Part shown: piece by piece, positions 18,401 through 26,411 of the stretch
Position numbering within the stretch: the stretch's first letter is position 1
Layout: each line of letters begins with the position of its first letter
Assembly: GCF_015223055.1 (NCBI RefSeq)
Contig: NZ_JADFBX010000006.1
Coordinates: forward strand, 124,001-188,000
Source: Pedobacter sp. MC2016-24
Lineage (GTDB): Bacteria; Bacteroidota; Bacteroidia; Sphingobacteriales; Sphingobacteriaceae
Direction of reading: 5' to 3'
DNA length: 64,000 nucleotides
Made by a program: the position numbers and the translations under genes
The notes under the pieces: model-generated
What the model saw: the letters and a program-made list of their open reading frames with translations, nothing else
Told to the model about the DNA's origin: nothing
Databases searched by the model: none

Positions 18401-18498
18401 GTAAATGGCAATGAAATCAGCAGCAAAATGACAGCCGATTTTATGAAGTTGTATTTTTTTATTAGGCATACGTACTTCTGATGGAGAAAAATTCCCAT
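15406..18498 (-). CDS. SusC/RagA-type TonB-dependent outer-membrane transporter
   Basis: This is a full-length SusC of 1030 residues. A signal peptide covers about residues 17-37; a carboxypeptidase-D regulatory-like domain follows (about 45-125: GKVIDAETKQAISGAVVKITGT), then the TonB box/plug segment with GYGTQKKGDITGSIS, VRVRGTTSINSSSDPLYVVDGI and ATAIYGSRGANGVVLITTKRG, and a 22-strand barrel ending RGFQFGLNVTL. It lacks the N-terminal STN domain, so it does not look like an ECF/FecR signal transducer. It heads a six-gene operon with SusD, two DoxX-like proteins, the CxCP protein and the MBL/rhodanese protein. A leader of roughly 165 bases with a strong GC hairpin precedes it. A SusC importing material for sulfur-handling enzymes is unusual. 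Confidence 0.94.
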   Translation of the reverse strand: MGIFLHQKYVCLIKKYNFIKSAVILLLISLPFTSFSQRPNVPLINSKLFGKVIDAETKQAISGAVVKITGTTHVVATNTNGEFNFITGQKFPYTIVVSYIGYEKFETQVSGSPITIELKSAEAQLGDVLIVGYGTQKKGDITGSISKINAAEVNKIPVASFDAQLQGKAAGVQISTNSGVPGESIFVRVRGTTSINSSSDPLYVVDGIFLNNTSLQTTNLGGRTTSPLSDINPADIESIEILKDASATAIYGSRGANGVVLITTKRGSNNTKPKISFDLSNGWVQADRSTLPKLASGPDLATLANEYWINSGIDNPALNQTFANRPFRPASEGGKGLPEEQQNYDRINDILQKGPVQDYNLSIQGGSEKSKYYVGAGYTSQESLIKVPSFSRANLKFNFDQNLSNYVTFGLNNNVSRSFRNQARTGDGPQVSLWNSAVSTATYSPKYADDGTSSGADNVYILIDNYNVNAVSLRYLGNIYAEAKIIDGLKFKTSFSLDYDHFDESAYWNTQTSIGKAVGGNATSAITQNSTWTNEQTLTYLKNINDHHFNFLIGNSLQSNIYKLTSAEGSGFANDNFQNISSASIRTSGQTWTKYTLSSFFGRADYNYQSKYYLSASVRADGSSKFGTNNHWGYFPAFSAGWKISQESFLKDVSWLSELKLRGSYGSTGNQAGINNFASQGLWTGGSSYADVPGSALPGIGPIQLGNANLKWEKTTQSDFGIDVAFLKDRISITADYYSKYTSGLLLQMPIASSTGFSTYWANEGEMSNKGFEVGINTVNIITKDFTWKTSLNFSGNKNRIEKLPTQITQYTRDWVIMKEGYSMNSFWLYNQLSVNPDTGAPVFEGQASNGTVSASNRQILGNAYPTVFGGLNNTLSYKRFDLGFLFTFQYGNKALNLNRYFRERNPSSGSVDTKTLERWQKKGDITDIPRLTSVGTNYTIDQSSRYLEDASFLRLKLLTFGYSLPQSLVSKVNLTNVRVYFAGSNLKLWTKYTGDPESSVTSNPNAQGLGSFGTPPQPRGFQFGLNVTL

Positions 18499-18592
18499 AT
18501 TTAGTTGGTTTTATAGTCATGAATATTGTTTGTAAAACTGCAGATGAGGATCAGTTCGTGATTGGCGTTACAGGCTGATCTGTCATCTTTAT

Positions 18593-18617
18593 CACCGGCA
18601 AGGCTTCCTTGCCGGTG
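18593..18617 (-). promoter_or_regulatory. GC-rich perfect hairpin in the susC leader
   Basis: An 11-base perfect inverted repeat with a three-base loop lies 95 bases upstream of the susC start. There is no T-run behind it on the minus strand, so it is not a simple terminator; an mRNA-stabilising leader structure, attenuator element or operator are possible. Confidence 0.6.
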
Positions 18618-18887
18618 TCATTTTAAGTTTCATATGGAATGCTTAATCATTGTCTTAAATTAAAGGTTTAAGCAAAATTAGTTTTCGCTTGAATCAGGAT
18701 AAAATCGAATGTTTTTCAGTAAATAGTGGAGTTTGTTGATGACTTACTGTATCAGTAACAACAACATGGGCAGATCTTATCAGGCCAGAAAGGAGTGGTG
18801 GAGAGGGTTAATACTTTTCGTTGTGCTTTTAAAAAAGTGTCCATGTTTAAATAAAATCTTGCACAAATATAATAGAAAAATAATAAT

Positions 18888-18902
18888 CTACTAATTTAGT
18901 AG
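18888..18902. promoter_or_regulatory. 15-bp palindrome CTACTAATTTAGTAG, possible operator
   Basis: The two 7-base arms are perfect complements around one central T. It lies between the divergent susC and mscS genes, about 150 bases from mscS and 390 from susC. An operator for an unlinked regulator is inferred from symmetry only. Confidence 0.4.
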
Positions 18903-19053
18903 TAATTATTTTGTGATTTAGTTTTAGACAAGGGTTCAAGAGGTTTTATTCCCGGTGCTGTGCTCATGTAACAGGATGTAAAATCGGATCAATTTTTGTT
19001 TTAGTTTACGATACGGTAACTTTATCCCCAGTTTAAAAATTTCATTGTAGACC

Positions 19054-21399
19054 ATGCAGATACTTCGTCCCAAAATTGTTTTTTTATCCCTATTGTTTAA
19101 CTTGCTGATGGTCGCCACGTTTGTAAAAGCGCAAAGTCCGTCTAACGGTTCCGCAGATACATCGGCAAAGACAATTCCGGATACTTTGTTGTTTAAAATA
19201 CAGAAAGCACAGGCCGCCATTACAGAGGTGAATGCAGCCAATAAAAAAGGATATAATGTAGCGGGCCTAAGGGCTAATCTGAAAAGTATAGCGGACAATA
19301 TCAAACCACTACAAGAAGACTTTAAAGCTTCAAAAGACCATATTGATACCAAGAGTCTGCAGAGTTACAGTCTGATGCTAAAGGATGCCCATGACCAGGT
19401 TGGGGTACTGAGAAATACCCTGATTAAATCCAATACAGATCTGCAACGGATGTCGCAGGAAGTGATTGACCTGAGTTCAGATTCTCTGCTTACGGTAACG
19501 GCAAAGGACGATGCAGAGAAAAAATTATATCAGGGGCAGCTGACCGAAATTAAATTGAAGTTACAGGATGCGGGAAAGCTTACAGGTGACAACCTGGATC
19601 GGGTAAGCCGACTACTTGCGGATGTTTCTGCTTTAGATTTGGTCATTAATGATTTACAAAGCCAGACCAATGATTTACTGATGCGTTCCGGACAAATGGC
19701 GTTTAGTAAGGAAGCTCCTTATTTATGGTCCGCGCCCTTGAGCGATGCCGGCAACCAGGGTATTGCCAAACTCATCAGTTCCGCTTTTCGTGGTCAGCAG
19801 CAGATTCTGGCTTACTTTATCAGTTCAACCTGGGATAAACGTATCCTAACCATCCTGTTTGCGGCCGCATTTTTTTTATGGGTACATGTTAATTTTAAGA
19901 AGTCGCTGAGAACACGTTATAAACGTAAACTTGGTGAACTTAAGTTCGAATATCTGCAGCTTTTTCCACTATTGGCCACAGTAATTGTACTGTTTAACAT
20001 TACACCGCTTTTTGAGCCGGACGCACCATCTTTATACATTGAAATTGTTCAGTTTATGCTGCTAATGGCCATCAGCATACATTTGAAAAACACCTTGCCT
20101 GCCACTCAGCTGCGTTATTGGTGGTTAATCATTGGTTTATATACCGCGATGATTGTGATTAATGTCGTGGTTAAATCGGCTTTACCCTTGCGGTTTTGTT
20201 TGCTGGGTTTAAACGTGGTTTTCGTTTACATGGGGGTGTTGATGTACAAAAACGTGGCAATTCCGCAGTTTTCCCGCAGATATGTTAAGGGGGTATTGAT
20301 GTTCTTTGTCATTTCGAATGGAATAGCTTTATTGCTGAATATCTTTGGCCGCGTCAGTCTGGCTAAGGTGTTTGGTACCACTGGGGTGATGGGACTGACA
20401 CAAATGATCGGACTGGCTGTTTTTACGCAGATTATACTGGATGCCGTGGAACTGCAAATCAAGATCAGCTCCTGTGATCAGGGGATTTTCTCGAGGGTAA
20501 GTCCGACCAGAACCCGGGCTGCCGCAAAAAAAGCGCTATCTGTACTGGCCGTTATCATTTGGGTGATGGTATTTCTGATTAACCTCAGTTTAACTGCAGG
20601 GACCTTTTCTTTTCTGAATGCCATTTTAGACAAAACCAGGAGTTTTGGGAGCATTCATTTTACCCTGGGCAATCTGTTGTTCTTTTGTATTATTGTTTAT
20701 GTGGCAAATCAATTGCAAAAACACGTACCCATCTTGTTTGGTGAAGGAAGTGTGAGTTATGACGGACAAGTGGAACATAAGAGTTCTAAAGTGGCCCTGA
20801 TCAGACTGATCATCATTGTAATTGGTGTATTGTTGGCTGTGACAGCATCGGGTTTACCTATGGACAAGCTAACCGTGGTATTGGGTGCGTTGGGTGTAGG
20901 TATCGGGCTTGGGATGCAGAACATCGTCAATAATTTCGTTTCTGGCATCATCCTTATTTTCGAAAAACCATTCCGCATTGGTGATTTTGTAGAACTTGCA
21001 GATAAGAAAGGAAAAGTTAAAGATATTGGGATCCGGTCCAGTAAATTGCTGAGCCCCCAGGGTTCTGAGGTCATCATTCCGAATGGGGACCTCCTTTCCG
21101 GCAGGTTGGTAAACTGGACTTTGAGTCACGACTATGTGAAAACCGAATTGACTTTTAAGGTGGGGACAGATACAAATCTGGACATATTGTATAAATTGAT
21201 AGGGGATGAACTGAAGAAAAGTAAACAGATCATGTCCAATTTACCTACCGAGATTTTGCTAAATAGTATCGCTGCCGGGGCTATTGAATTGAAAGTGATG
21301 GCCTGGGTCAATAATATTTATATAGAAGCCAGTTTCAAAAGTGATTTTATGTTCCGGCTGATCAAAAAATTAAATGAATTGGAAATAAAGGTATTGTAG
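19054..21399 (+). CDS. MscS-family mechanosensitive channel, large type
   Basis: The 781-residue protein has a signal peptide (residues about 1-27), an extracytoplasmic coiled-coil region (about 30-230) with repeated KLYQGQLTEIKLKLQDAGKL-like heptads, about ten membrane helices (about 265-600), and the C-terminal MscS core. The pore helix is seen at about residues 605-630 (VVLGALGVGIGLGMQN), followed by the beta domain (EKPFRIGDFVEL, GIRSSKLLSPQGSEVIIPNGDLLS), diagnostic of the family. It resembles the large MscK/YbdG-like architectures and would release solutes under osmotic downshock. It is divergent from the susC operon and 59 bases before the beta-barrel gene, with a palindrome in between, so the two may be separate units. 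Confidence 0.9.
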   Translation: MQILRPKIVFLSLLFNLLMVATFVKAQSPSNGSADTSAKTIPDTLLFKIQKAQAAITEVNAANKKGYNVAGLRANLKSIADNIKPLQEDFKASKDHIDTKSLQSYSLMLKDAHDQVGVLRNTLIKSNTDLQRMSQEVIDLSSDSLLTVTAKDDAEKKLYQGQLTEIKLKLQDAGKLTGDNLDRVSRLLADVSALDLVINDLQSQTNDLLMRSGQMAFSKEAPYLWSAPLSDAGNQGIAKLISSAFRGQQQILAYFISSTWDKRILTILFAAAFFLWVHVNFKKSLRTRYKRKLGELKFEYLQLFPLLATVIVLFNITPLFEPDAPSLYIEIVQFMLLMAISIHLKNTLPATQLRYWWLIIGLYTAMIVINVVVKSALPLRFCLLGLNVVFVYMGVLMYKNVAIPQFSRRYVKGVLMFFVISNGIALLLNIFGRVSLAKVFGTTGVMGLTQMIGLAVFTQIILDAVELQIKISSCDQGIFSRVSPTRTRAAAKKALSVLAVIIWVMVFLINLSLTAGTFSFLNAILDKTRSFGSIHFTLGNLLFFCIIVYVANQLQKHVPILFGEGSVSYDGQVEHKSSKVALIRLIIIVIGVLLAVTASGLPMDKLTVVLGALGVGIGLGMQNIVNNFVSGIILIFEKPFRIGDFVELADKKGKVKDIGIRSSKLLSPQGSEVIIPNGDLLSGRLVNWTLSHDYVKTELTFKVGTDTNLDILYKLIGDELKKSKQIMSNLPTEILLNSIAAGAIELKVMAWVNNIYIEASFKSDFMFRLIKKLNELEIKVL

Positions 21400-21427
21400 T
21401 TTCTTTCATCTGGTTTTATGGGCACGT

Positions 21428-21447
21428 TTATTGCGAAGTCGCAATAA
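21428..21447. promoter_or_regulatory. 20-bp palindrome TTATTGCGA-AG-TCGCAATAA
   Basis: Two perfect 9-base arms flank AG, and the site ends 11 bases before the ATG of the beta-barrel gene at 21459. Length and symmetry resemble Fur-superfamily (Fur, Zur or Mur) operators. The position would let a bound repressor block transcription or translation start. Identity of the regulator is inference. Confidence 0.5.
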
Positions 21448-21458
21448 GATACTTCGAT

Positions 21459-22694
21459 ATGCAACATAAAATTTGTTTAAAAGCACTGAGCTTCGCTTTC
21501 TTGCTATTTCCTTTAGGCGTTCTTGCGCAAAACGCGGGAGACATATTACCTCAAAACAATGTGGTTTTAGATACAGCCAGGCAAACGGATTTGATTGATA
21601 TTGGTAAATCGATCTTTCACATCCGACCTGGTAAAATCAGGGACCAGAAAGGAAAAAAAGTATTCTTTTCAATCCTTCCGATCGGTGGAACTGTACCCGG
21701 CGGGGCTGGCCGCGCCCTGATCACCAGTACTTCTGCAGCAATGTATTTAGGGCCAAAAAAGACCACCAATATCTCAACGGCCACATTTACCCCTTACTGG
21801 AATTTTGGCAGCCGTTTCGGTCTTCCGATACGGAGTAGCATCTGGTTGCCTGACAATACCTGGCTTATTCAGGGCGATACCAGGTTTTTAGTATACCCAC
21901 AATATACCTGGGGATTGGGAACTTCAAGGCATGAACAAGAAAAAACTTTATTGGATTATAAATACATCCGGTTTTATCAAAATGCATTGAAACGCGTTAA
22001 ACCTTATTTGTATGCCGGTTTTGGGTATAATCTGGACTATCATTTCAACATTAAACCTGAGGATGATAACGTAAACCTGGAACAATATACTGGCTACAAA
22101 TATGGCACGGGTAGCAATTCATTCTCTTCTGGTATCAGTTTAAATGTGGTGTATGACACGCGTAACAATGAGATCAATCCAATGCCCGGCATGTATGGTA
22201 ACCTGGTGTACCGTCTTAATCCGACCATTCTAGGAAGCAATAACAATTGGAGTTCCCTTTATTTGGATGTGAGGAAATACATAGCCATGAATCCTGAAAA
22301 ACCCAATCAGCAAAATACACTGGCATTCTGGTCTTATTTCTGGACAGCCTTAAGCTCAAAAACTCCATATCTGGATTTACCAAGCGTAGGCTGGGATCCT
22401 TATAACCGTTCCGGGAGGGGCATTGATCAAAACCGGTACAGAGGCAGAAGTTTATTTTATCTGGAAAGTGAATATCGCAGGGACATTACGCGCAACGGTT
22501 TGCTGGGGTTCGTGGTCTTTACAAACGTGAATACGGTGAGCGGATCCGGATCTTTATTCAGTTCCTGGAGACCGGCAGCTGGTACCGGTCTGAGGATCAA
22601 GTTTAATAAGGGTTCTGGCACCAACATAGGTATCGATTATGCAGCCAGTAAAGGGTATAATAGTGTGATGTTCAATCTTGGTGAGGCATTTTAA
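21459..22694 (+). CDS. BamA/TamA-like outer-membrane beta-barrel without POTRA domains
   Basis: The 411-residue protein has a signal peptide ending VLAQ (about residue 24) and continues as an uninterrupted beta-barrel with alternating aromatic strands, for example TFTPYWNFGSRFGLPI, LFYLESEYRRDITRNGLLGFVVFTNV and a C-terminal strand ending in Phe (FNLGEAF). The segment SLNVVYDTRNNEINPMPGMYGNL is the conserved strand of surface-antigen/Omp85 (D15) barrels, and the IRKGFNKGSGTNIGIDYA-like stretch near the end fits the RIKFN...DYA pattern of that family. No POTRA repeats are present, so it is a barrel-only member whose export or transport role is unknown. A 20-bp palindrome sits directly upstream, suggesting dedicated repression. 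Confidence 0.75.
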   Translation: MQHKICLKALSFAFLLFPLGVLAQNAGDILPQNNVVLDTARQTDLIDIGKSIFHIRPGKIRDQKGKKVFFSILPIGGTVPGGAGRALITSTSAAMYLGPKKTTNISTATFTPYWNFGSRFGLPIRSSIWLPDNTWLIQGDTRFLVYPQYTWGLGTSRHEQEKTLLDYKYIRFYQNALKRVKPYLYAGFGYNLDYHFNIKPEDDNVNLEQYTGYKYGTGSNSFSSGISLNVVYDTRNNEINPMPGMYGNLVYRLNPTILGSNNNWSSLYLDVRKYIAMNPEKPNQQNTLAFWSYFWTALSSKTPYLDLPSVGWDPYNRSGRGIDQNRYRGRSLFYLESEYRRDITRNGLLGFVVFTNVNTVSGSGSLFSSWRPAAGTGLRIKFNKGSGTNIGIDYAASKGYNSVMFNLGEAF

Positions 22695-22702
22695 CAGCTA
22701 GA

Positions 22703-24589
22703 TTACCAGGCGATGCCATAATCTTCACCATGGTTACTTGAACCACCCCAAAAACTTCCATGTTCCCAGTCGAAATAAATGGCATTGATTGGCCCGCTAG
22801 TACGTTCAGCAAAACTTAAGGAATAACCCATTTTCTTTAAGGCTTCTTTAGATGCTTCTGTAGTGCTGCGGTTTAACAAGAGCTGTCCAGGTTTGGGCAT
22901 CCTGTCCTCCGTTTTTGTACCTCCCAGCGAAAGCCATAACTGATTGGTATTGAAATTGGGTGCTTCAGAAGCTTGTTGCACATTCATCCCAAATTCTGTC
23001 ACATTTAAAAAAAACTGTAATAGGTTTTGGTCTTGTGTATCGCCTCCCTGTACTGCCGAAGCTAAAAACGGCTTGCCATCTTTCATTGCCAATGATGGGG
23101 ATAAGGTCACTCTTGGTCTTTTACCGGGCGCAACTACATTAAAAGGATTCAACGCTGAATCCAATACAAAACTTTGCATGCGCTGGCTCATACCAATACC
23201 GGTGTTCCCCGCAATACAGGCCGGAAGCCAGCCGCCGCTAGGTGTAACCGATACGACCCAGCCTTCTTTATCTGCAGCTTCTATGGCGGTTGTTCCAAGC
23301 CATAGCCTTTCCTGGTAAAGATCATCAGGGGAACGGTTGAGGCCCAGGTCATGTTTAGGAGCAAAATTTCGTTTGGTGGTATCCAATTCATAACCCCTGG
23401 TTTTGAGCAAATTTAAGTATGGATTCGTTCTTCCTTCAAATGGATAGGGGTTGCCGGGACCAATTGCTGGATTGTTTTGTTCTGTTGTGATTAATTTAGC
23501 ACGCTGCTTCGCATATTCCTTGCTCAATAAACCTTTGATTGGAGATTGTGGATCAAAAGCGGGATCGCCATAATAAAAGTCACGGTCTGCAAAGGAGAGG
23601 TTCATGGCCTGGTAAAGGGTGTGAATATATTTGGGTGTGTTATAACCCATACTTTTCAGGTCGAAGTTTTCCAGGATATTCAGGGCCTGGAGCAGTGCGG
23701 GCCCTTGCGTCCATTGCTGAAGTTTGTATACATCAATTCCTTTATAGTTCACGGTAAGTGGTTCTTCCGCTACTGGTTTCCATTTTGCCAGATCTTCCAT
23801 GGTAATCAGACCACCCTGTTCCTTGCTGCCACGCACAAATTCTTCGGCAATATCACCCTTGTAAAACCGATCATATGCAGCCATTAAAGCCTGTTTTCTA
23901 TTTTGCCCTTGTTTAATCGCTTTCTTTTCGGCTTCCACCATTTTTTGAAGCGTCAACAACAGATCTTTCTGAACAAAGATTTCTCCGGCTTCAGGTGCTT
24001 CCCTTTGTGCTCCCGGATGTGTAAGCAGTACATTTTTACTATAAGGCCATTGTTTGAGCTGTGCTTTGCTACGTTCTATGGTGTTTGCTGCCTGTGCTTC
24101 AATGGGATAACCCGCTGCCATTTCCATGGCTGGTGCAAGTATCTCTTCCAGGCTCATGGTTCCGTAGTTGAGCAGCATATAGATGAGTCCGCCAGGTGTA
24201 CCAGGTGTTGTAGCTGCAAGCGGGCCATATTCTGGTGGGAAATTGTAACCTTTACTTTTAAAAAATGCAACGGTAGCACCTGTGGGCGCAACACCCATCG
24301 CATTAATTGCAATGACTTTCTTCGTTTTTGGATTGTAAATGAGGGCCTGCGTTTCGCCGCCCCAACTTAAAGTATCCCACATGGTGCAGGTTGCAGCTAA
24401 CATACCACAAGCTGCATCAACAGCATTTCCGCCTTTTTGGAAGATCATAGCGCCTGCTGTGGCAGCTAAAGGTTTTCCTGTGATGGCTACCCAATTGCGG
24501 CCATGTAATACTGGCTTTTGAGTTTGCTGAGCTTGCACATTGCCGTTAACAATGACAACGATAAGCCATATCGTTAGTATACTTTTCAT
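22703..24589 (-). CDS. ggt: Gamma-glutamyltransferase (gamma-glutamyltranspeptidase)
   Basis: The 628-residue proenzyme has a signal peptide (about residues 1-20) and the N-terminal nucleophile hydrolase layout: a large-subunit start with KPLAATAGAMIFQKGGNAVDAACGMLAATCTMWD, and an autocleavage site before Thr433 (LGTT), which would become the catalytic nucleophile of the small subunit. It would transfer or hydrolyse the gamma-glutamyl group of glutathione or other gamma-glutamyl compounds in the periplasm. The usual GSPGG loop is replaced here by AVQGGDTQDQ, as in some acylase-like members, so substrate preference may differ. Its start overlaps the stop of the GNAT gene by 4 bases, which places it at the end of the metal-transport operon. 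Confidence 0.88.
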   Translation of the reverse strand: MKSILTIWLIVVIVNGNVQAQQTQKPVLHGRNWVAITGKPLAATAGAMIFQKGGNAVDAACGMLAATCTMWDTLSWGGETQALIYNPKTKKVIAINAMGVAPTGATVAFFKSKGYNFPPEYGPLAATTPGTPGGLIYMLLNYGTMSLEEILAPAMEMAAGYPIEAQAANTIERSKAQLKQWPYSKNVLLTHPGAQREAPEAGEIFVQKDLLLTLQKMVEAEKKAIKQGQNRKQALMAAYDRFYKGDIAEEFVRGSKEQGGLITMEDLAKWKPVAEEPLTVNYKGIDVYKLQQWTQGPALLQALNILENFDLKSMGYNTPKYIHTLYQAMNLSFADRDFYYGDPAFDPQSPIKGLLSKEYAKQRAKLITTEQNNPAIGPGNPYPFEGRTNPYLNLLKTRGYELDTTKRNFAPKHDLGLNRSPDDLYQERLWLGTTAIEAADKEGWVVSVTPSGGWLPACIAGNTGIGMSQRMQSFVLDSALNPFNVVAPGKRPRVTLSPSLAMKDGKPFLASAVQGGDTQDQNLLQFFLNVTEFGMNVQQASEAPNFNTNQLWLSLGGTKTEDRMPKPGQLLLNRSTTEASKEALKKMGYSLSFAERTSGPINAIYFDWEHGSFWGGSSNHGEDYGIAW

Positions 24590-25116
24590 AGGGAATTATT
24601 TATTTCAAATACAAAATTCAGCTTGGGCTGTTCTCCATAGTAGGCCACCTGTTCTTCAGCTATTTTCGTTGCGCCCAATCGGCCAACGGCGATTTGTGAG
24701 CGAATATTTTCGGCCCCAACATGAAACTGTACCTTATCTACGTACTGGAAAATGTAGTCCATCATTAATTTTTTTACCGATGTATTGATTCCTGTGCCCC
24801 AAAATTGGGTGGCATAAAAAGTATAGCCAATCAAGATGGTTTTTTCCGCTTCAATATAATTATAAAAGCGGGTGCTGCCAGCGATTTTTCCGGTTGCCTT
24901 ATCTATGATTTTAAAGGCACCCTGACTGGCTATGGCACCTTCAAAGAAGGATTGAAAAACTTCTTTTTTCCACCTGTCCTTATTGGGATGCTGCAACCAT
25001 ATTTTTTCATCAGAAGCCGTTTGATAGAGCGCTTCAAAATCACCTTCCTGCAATGGCAGCAAGGAGACTTTATCGTTTTCCAGTGGGGTTTGTATAGAGA
25101 AATTCATATCAATCAT
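24586..25116 (-). CDS. GNAT-family N-acetyltransferase, RimJ/RimL-like
   Basis: The 176-residue protein has the GNAT fold of the RimJ/RimL/Acetyltransf_3 group: VSLLPLQEGDFEALYQTASDEKIW at the start, GAFKIIDKATGKIAGSTRFYNY as the central beta-hairpin, ILIGYTFYATQFWGTGINTSVKKLMMDY as the acetyl-CoA-binding motif (here GTG rather than RGxG), and VHFHVGAENIRSQIAVGRLGATK-type helix near the end. Substrates may be protein N-termini or small amines. It begins about 25 bases after the CzcC-like gene and overlaps ggt by 4 bases, so it is cotranscribed. An in-frame ATG at 25107 is an alternative start. Confidence 0.87.
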   Translation of the reverse strand: MIDMNFSIQTPLENDKVSLLPLQEGDFEALYQTASDEKIWLQHPNKDRWKKEVFQSFFEGAIASQGAFKIIDKATGKIAGSTRFYNYIEAEKTILIGYTFYATQFWGTGINTSVKKLMMDYIFQYVDKVQFHVGAENIRSQIAVGRLGATKIAEEQVAYYGEQPKLNFVFEINNSL

Positions 25117-25141
25117 TAGGTTTACACAAATGTAATGTAAA

Positions 25142-26401
25142 TTATTTCAGGTCCCAGAATCCGGCAACTCTTTCCAGTTCAATTAACGTTATGGCCAGAC
25201 TGGCTTGTGCTTCATAAAAGCTTTGCTGGATCTCATTGTACGTCCGACGGGCATTCAGAACCTCCAGGAGGGCAATTTCCCCGCGTGTGTAACTGTATAT
25301 TTTGGCCTCCAGAATTTGATTGGCTTCCTTTAATGGGCCATGCTGGTATTGCTGTACTCTCTTTTGTGCAGCAATGTAATTGAGATAAGCCTGTGTTACT
25401 TCCGATTGTATTTGCTGTAGGATGGCCTCATATTCAAGGTTGGCTTTGGAGATCCCAAATTGTGCCGATTTCAATTCGCCACGATAACGGTTTGAGAATT
25501 TTAAGGGTAAGCTAATGCCTACGTTAAAAGCTCGGTGATCAGGTGTAGGTGCTTCTTCATTGGTCGATGCACCATTAAACTGCAGACCAGTGTTGATTCC
25601 CAGATCGCTTACCCGATTGGCTTTAGCCAGGCTAAGTTCATTTTTCGCGACAGTTTTACCAATTAAAGCGAAAAGGGCATCGGCTCTGTGCTGCTGCGCT
25701 TCAGTTACCAGGGTATATAAATTTAAGGAGCGGTCTAAGTTTTTGAAATTCCCTTCCGGGATCAGTGATGAATCTGTTTTTTTTTGCCCGGCAAATACAC
25801 TTAACCTTACTAGTGCAGCTTTTAAATCTGCTTCATACTGGTACATGCCATTTTCAAGGATGCTGGCTTCCAGTTTGGATTGCCTCGCATCAGTTTCGGT
25901 AATGACCCCCAGTTTGTAACGCATCGCATCTGCATTGGCAAGTTGCTCCATGAACTGATGAGAGCTTTGCTGCAATTGTAGCAAATTGCCTTTATGAATG
26001 GCTTCATAATATGCGATGGCTGCATCTGCCCTTAAATTTCGAAAATAGTCCTGTAGTGTCATTTGATGTTGTTCAAGCTCACTTTTAGCCAGTGCTATTC
26101 TTGCAGATCTTTTTCCGCCGAGTTCTATGGTTGTGGCAAGACCTACCGAAACTCCCTGACCCAGCTTTAACTTTGATTGCTGATTGTCAAATGCTCCGGC
26201 CGAAAATTCCGGATCCGGAAAAATCCGCGCAGTCTCCATTCCAGCTTCGGCTATGTTTACATTGTATTTTTCAGCGGCATAGCCCAGGTTTTCCTGACCA
26301 ACAAGATGAAGGTATTGGGAAATAGATAAGTGCTGTGCCCTGGATTGAAAGGTCATGCCGATGATAAGGGTCATGAATAGGATCGTACTGTTGAGTTTCA
26401 T
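25142..26401 (-). CDS. czcC: Outer-membrane efflux protein, TolC/CzcC-like
   Basis: I use the ATG at 26401 (MKLNSTILFMTLIIGMTFQSRAQ), which gives a signal peptide and starts 10 bases after czcA; the ATG at 26443 would overlap czcA. The 419-residue product is a TolC-family trimeric channel: long helical repeats such as SKLEASILENGMYQYEADLKAALVRLSVFAG in the first half and SAQFGISKANLEYEAILQQIQSEVTQAYLNYIAAQKRVQQYQ in the second, with EIALLEVLNARRTYNEIQQSFYEAQASL close to the end, which is typical of CzcC. It would provide the outer-membrane exit duct for the RND pump encoded upstream. Confidence 0.88.
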   Translation of the reverse strand: MKLNSTILFMTLIIGMTFQSRAQHLSISQYLHLVGQENLGYAAEKYNVNIAEAGMETARIFPDPEFSAGAFDNQQSKLKLGQGVSVGLATTIELGGKRSARIALAKSELEQHQMTLQDYFRNLRADAAIAYYEAIHKGNLLQLQQSSHQFMEQLANADAMRYKLGVITETDARQSKLEASILENGMYQYEADLKAALVRLSVFAGQKKTDSSLIPEGNFKNLDRSLNLYTLVTEAQQHRADALFALIGKTVAKNELSLAKANRVSDLGINTGLQFNGASTNEEAPTPDHRAFNVGISLPLKFSNRYRGELKSAQFGISKANLEYEAILQQIQSEVTQAYLNYIAAQKRVQQYQHGPLKEANQILEAKIYSYTRGEIALLEVLNARRTYNEIQQSFYEAQASLAITLIELERVAGFWDLK

Positions 26402-26411
26402 GGGATTCTTT

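Larger units (their letters stand above)
18499..19053. other. 555-base divergent intergenic region with a hairpin and a dyad
   Basis: No gene is convincing here. Three items stand out. First, a perfect 11-bp stem with 3-base loop (CACCGGCAAGG at 18593-18603, complement at 18607-18617), which would lie in the leader of the minus-strand susC. Second, a GATCAG/CTGATC inverted pair at about 18550-18580. Third, a 7-1-7 palindrome CTACTAATTTAGTAG at 18888-18902. On the minus strand TAATTTTG at 18673-18680 matches the -7 consensus and could drive susC. Confidence 0.6.

Noticed and set aside
18936-19352. Minus-strand open frame of 138 codons over the mscS start
   Set aside because: Shadow of the MscS coding sequence; no signal, motif or ribosome-binding site, and it would conflict with the N-terminal coding of a firm gene.
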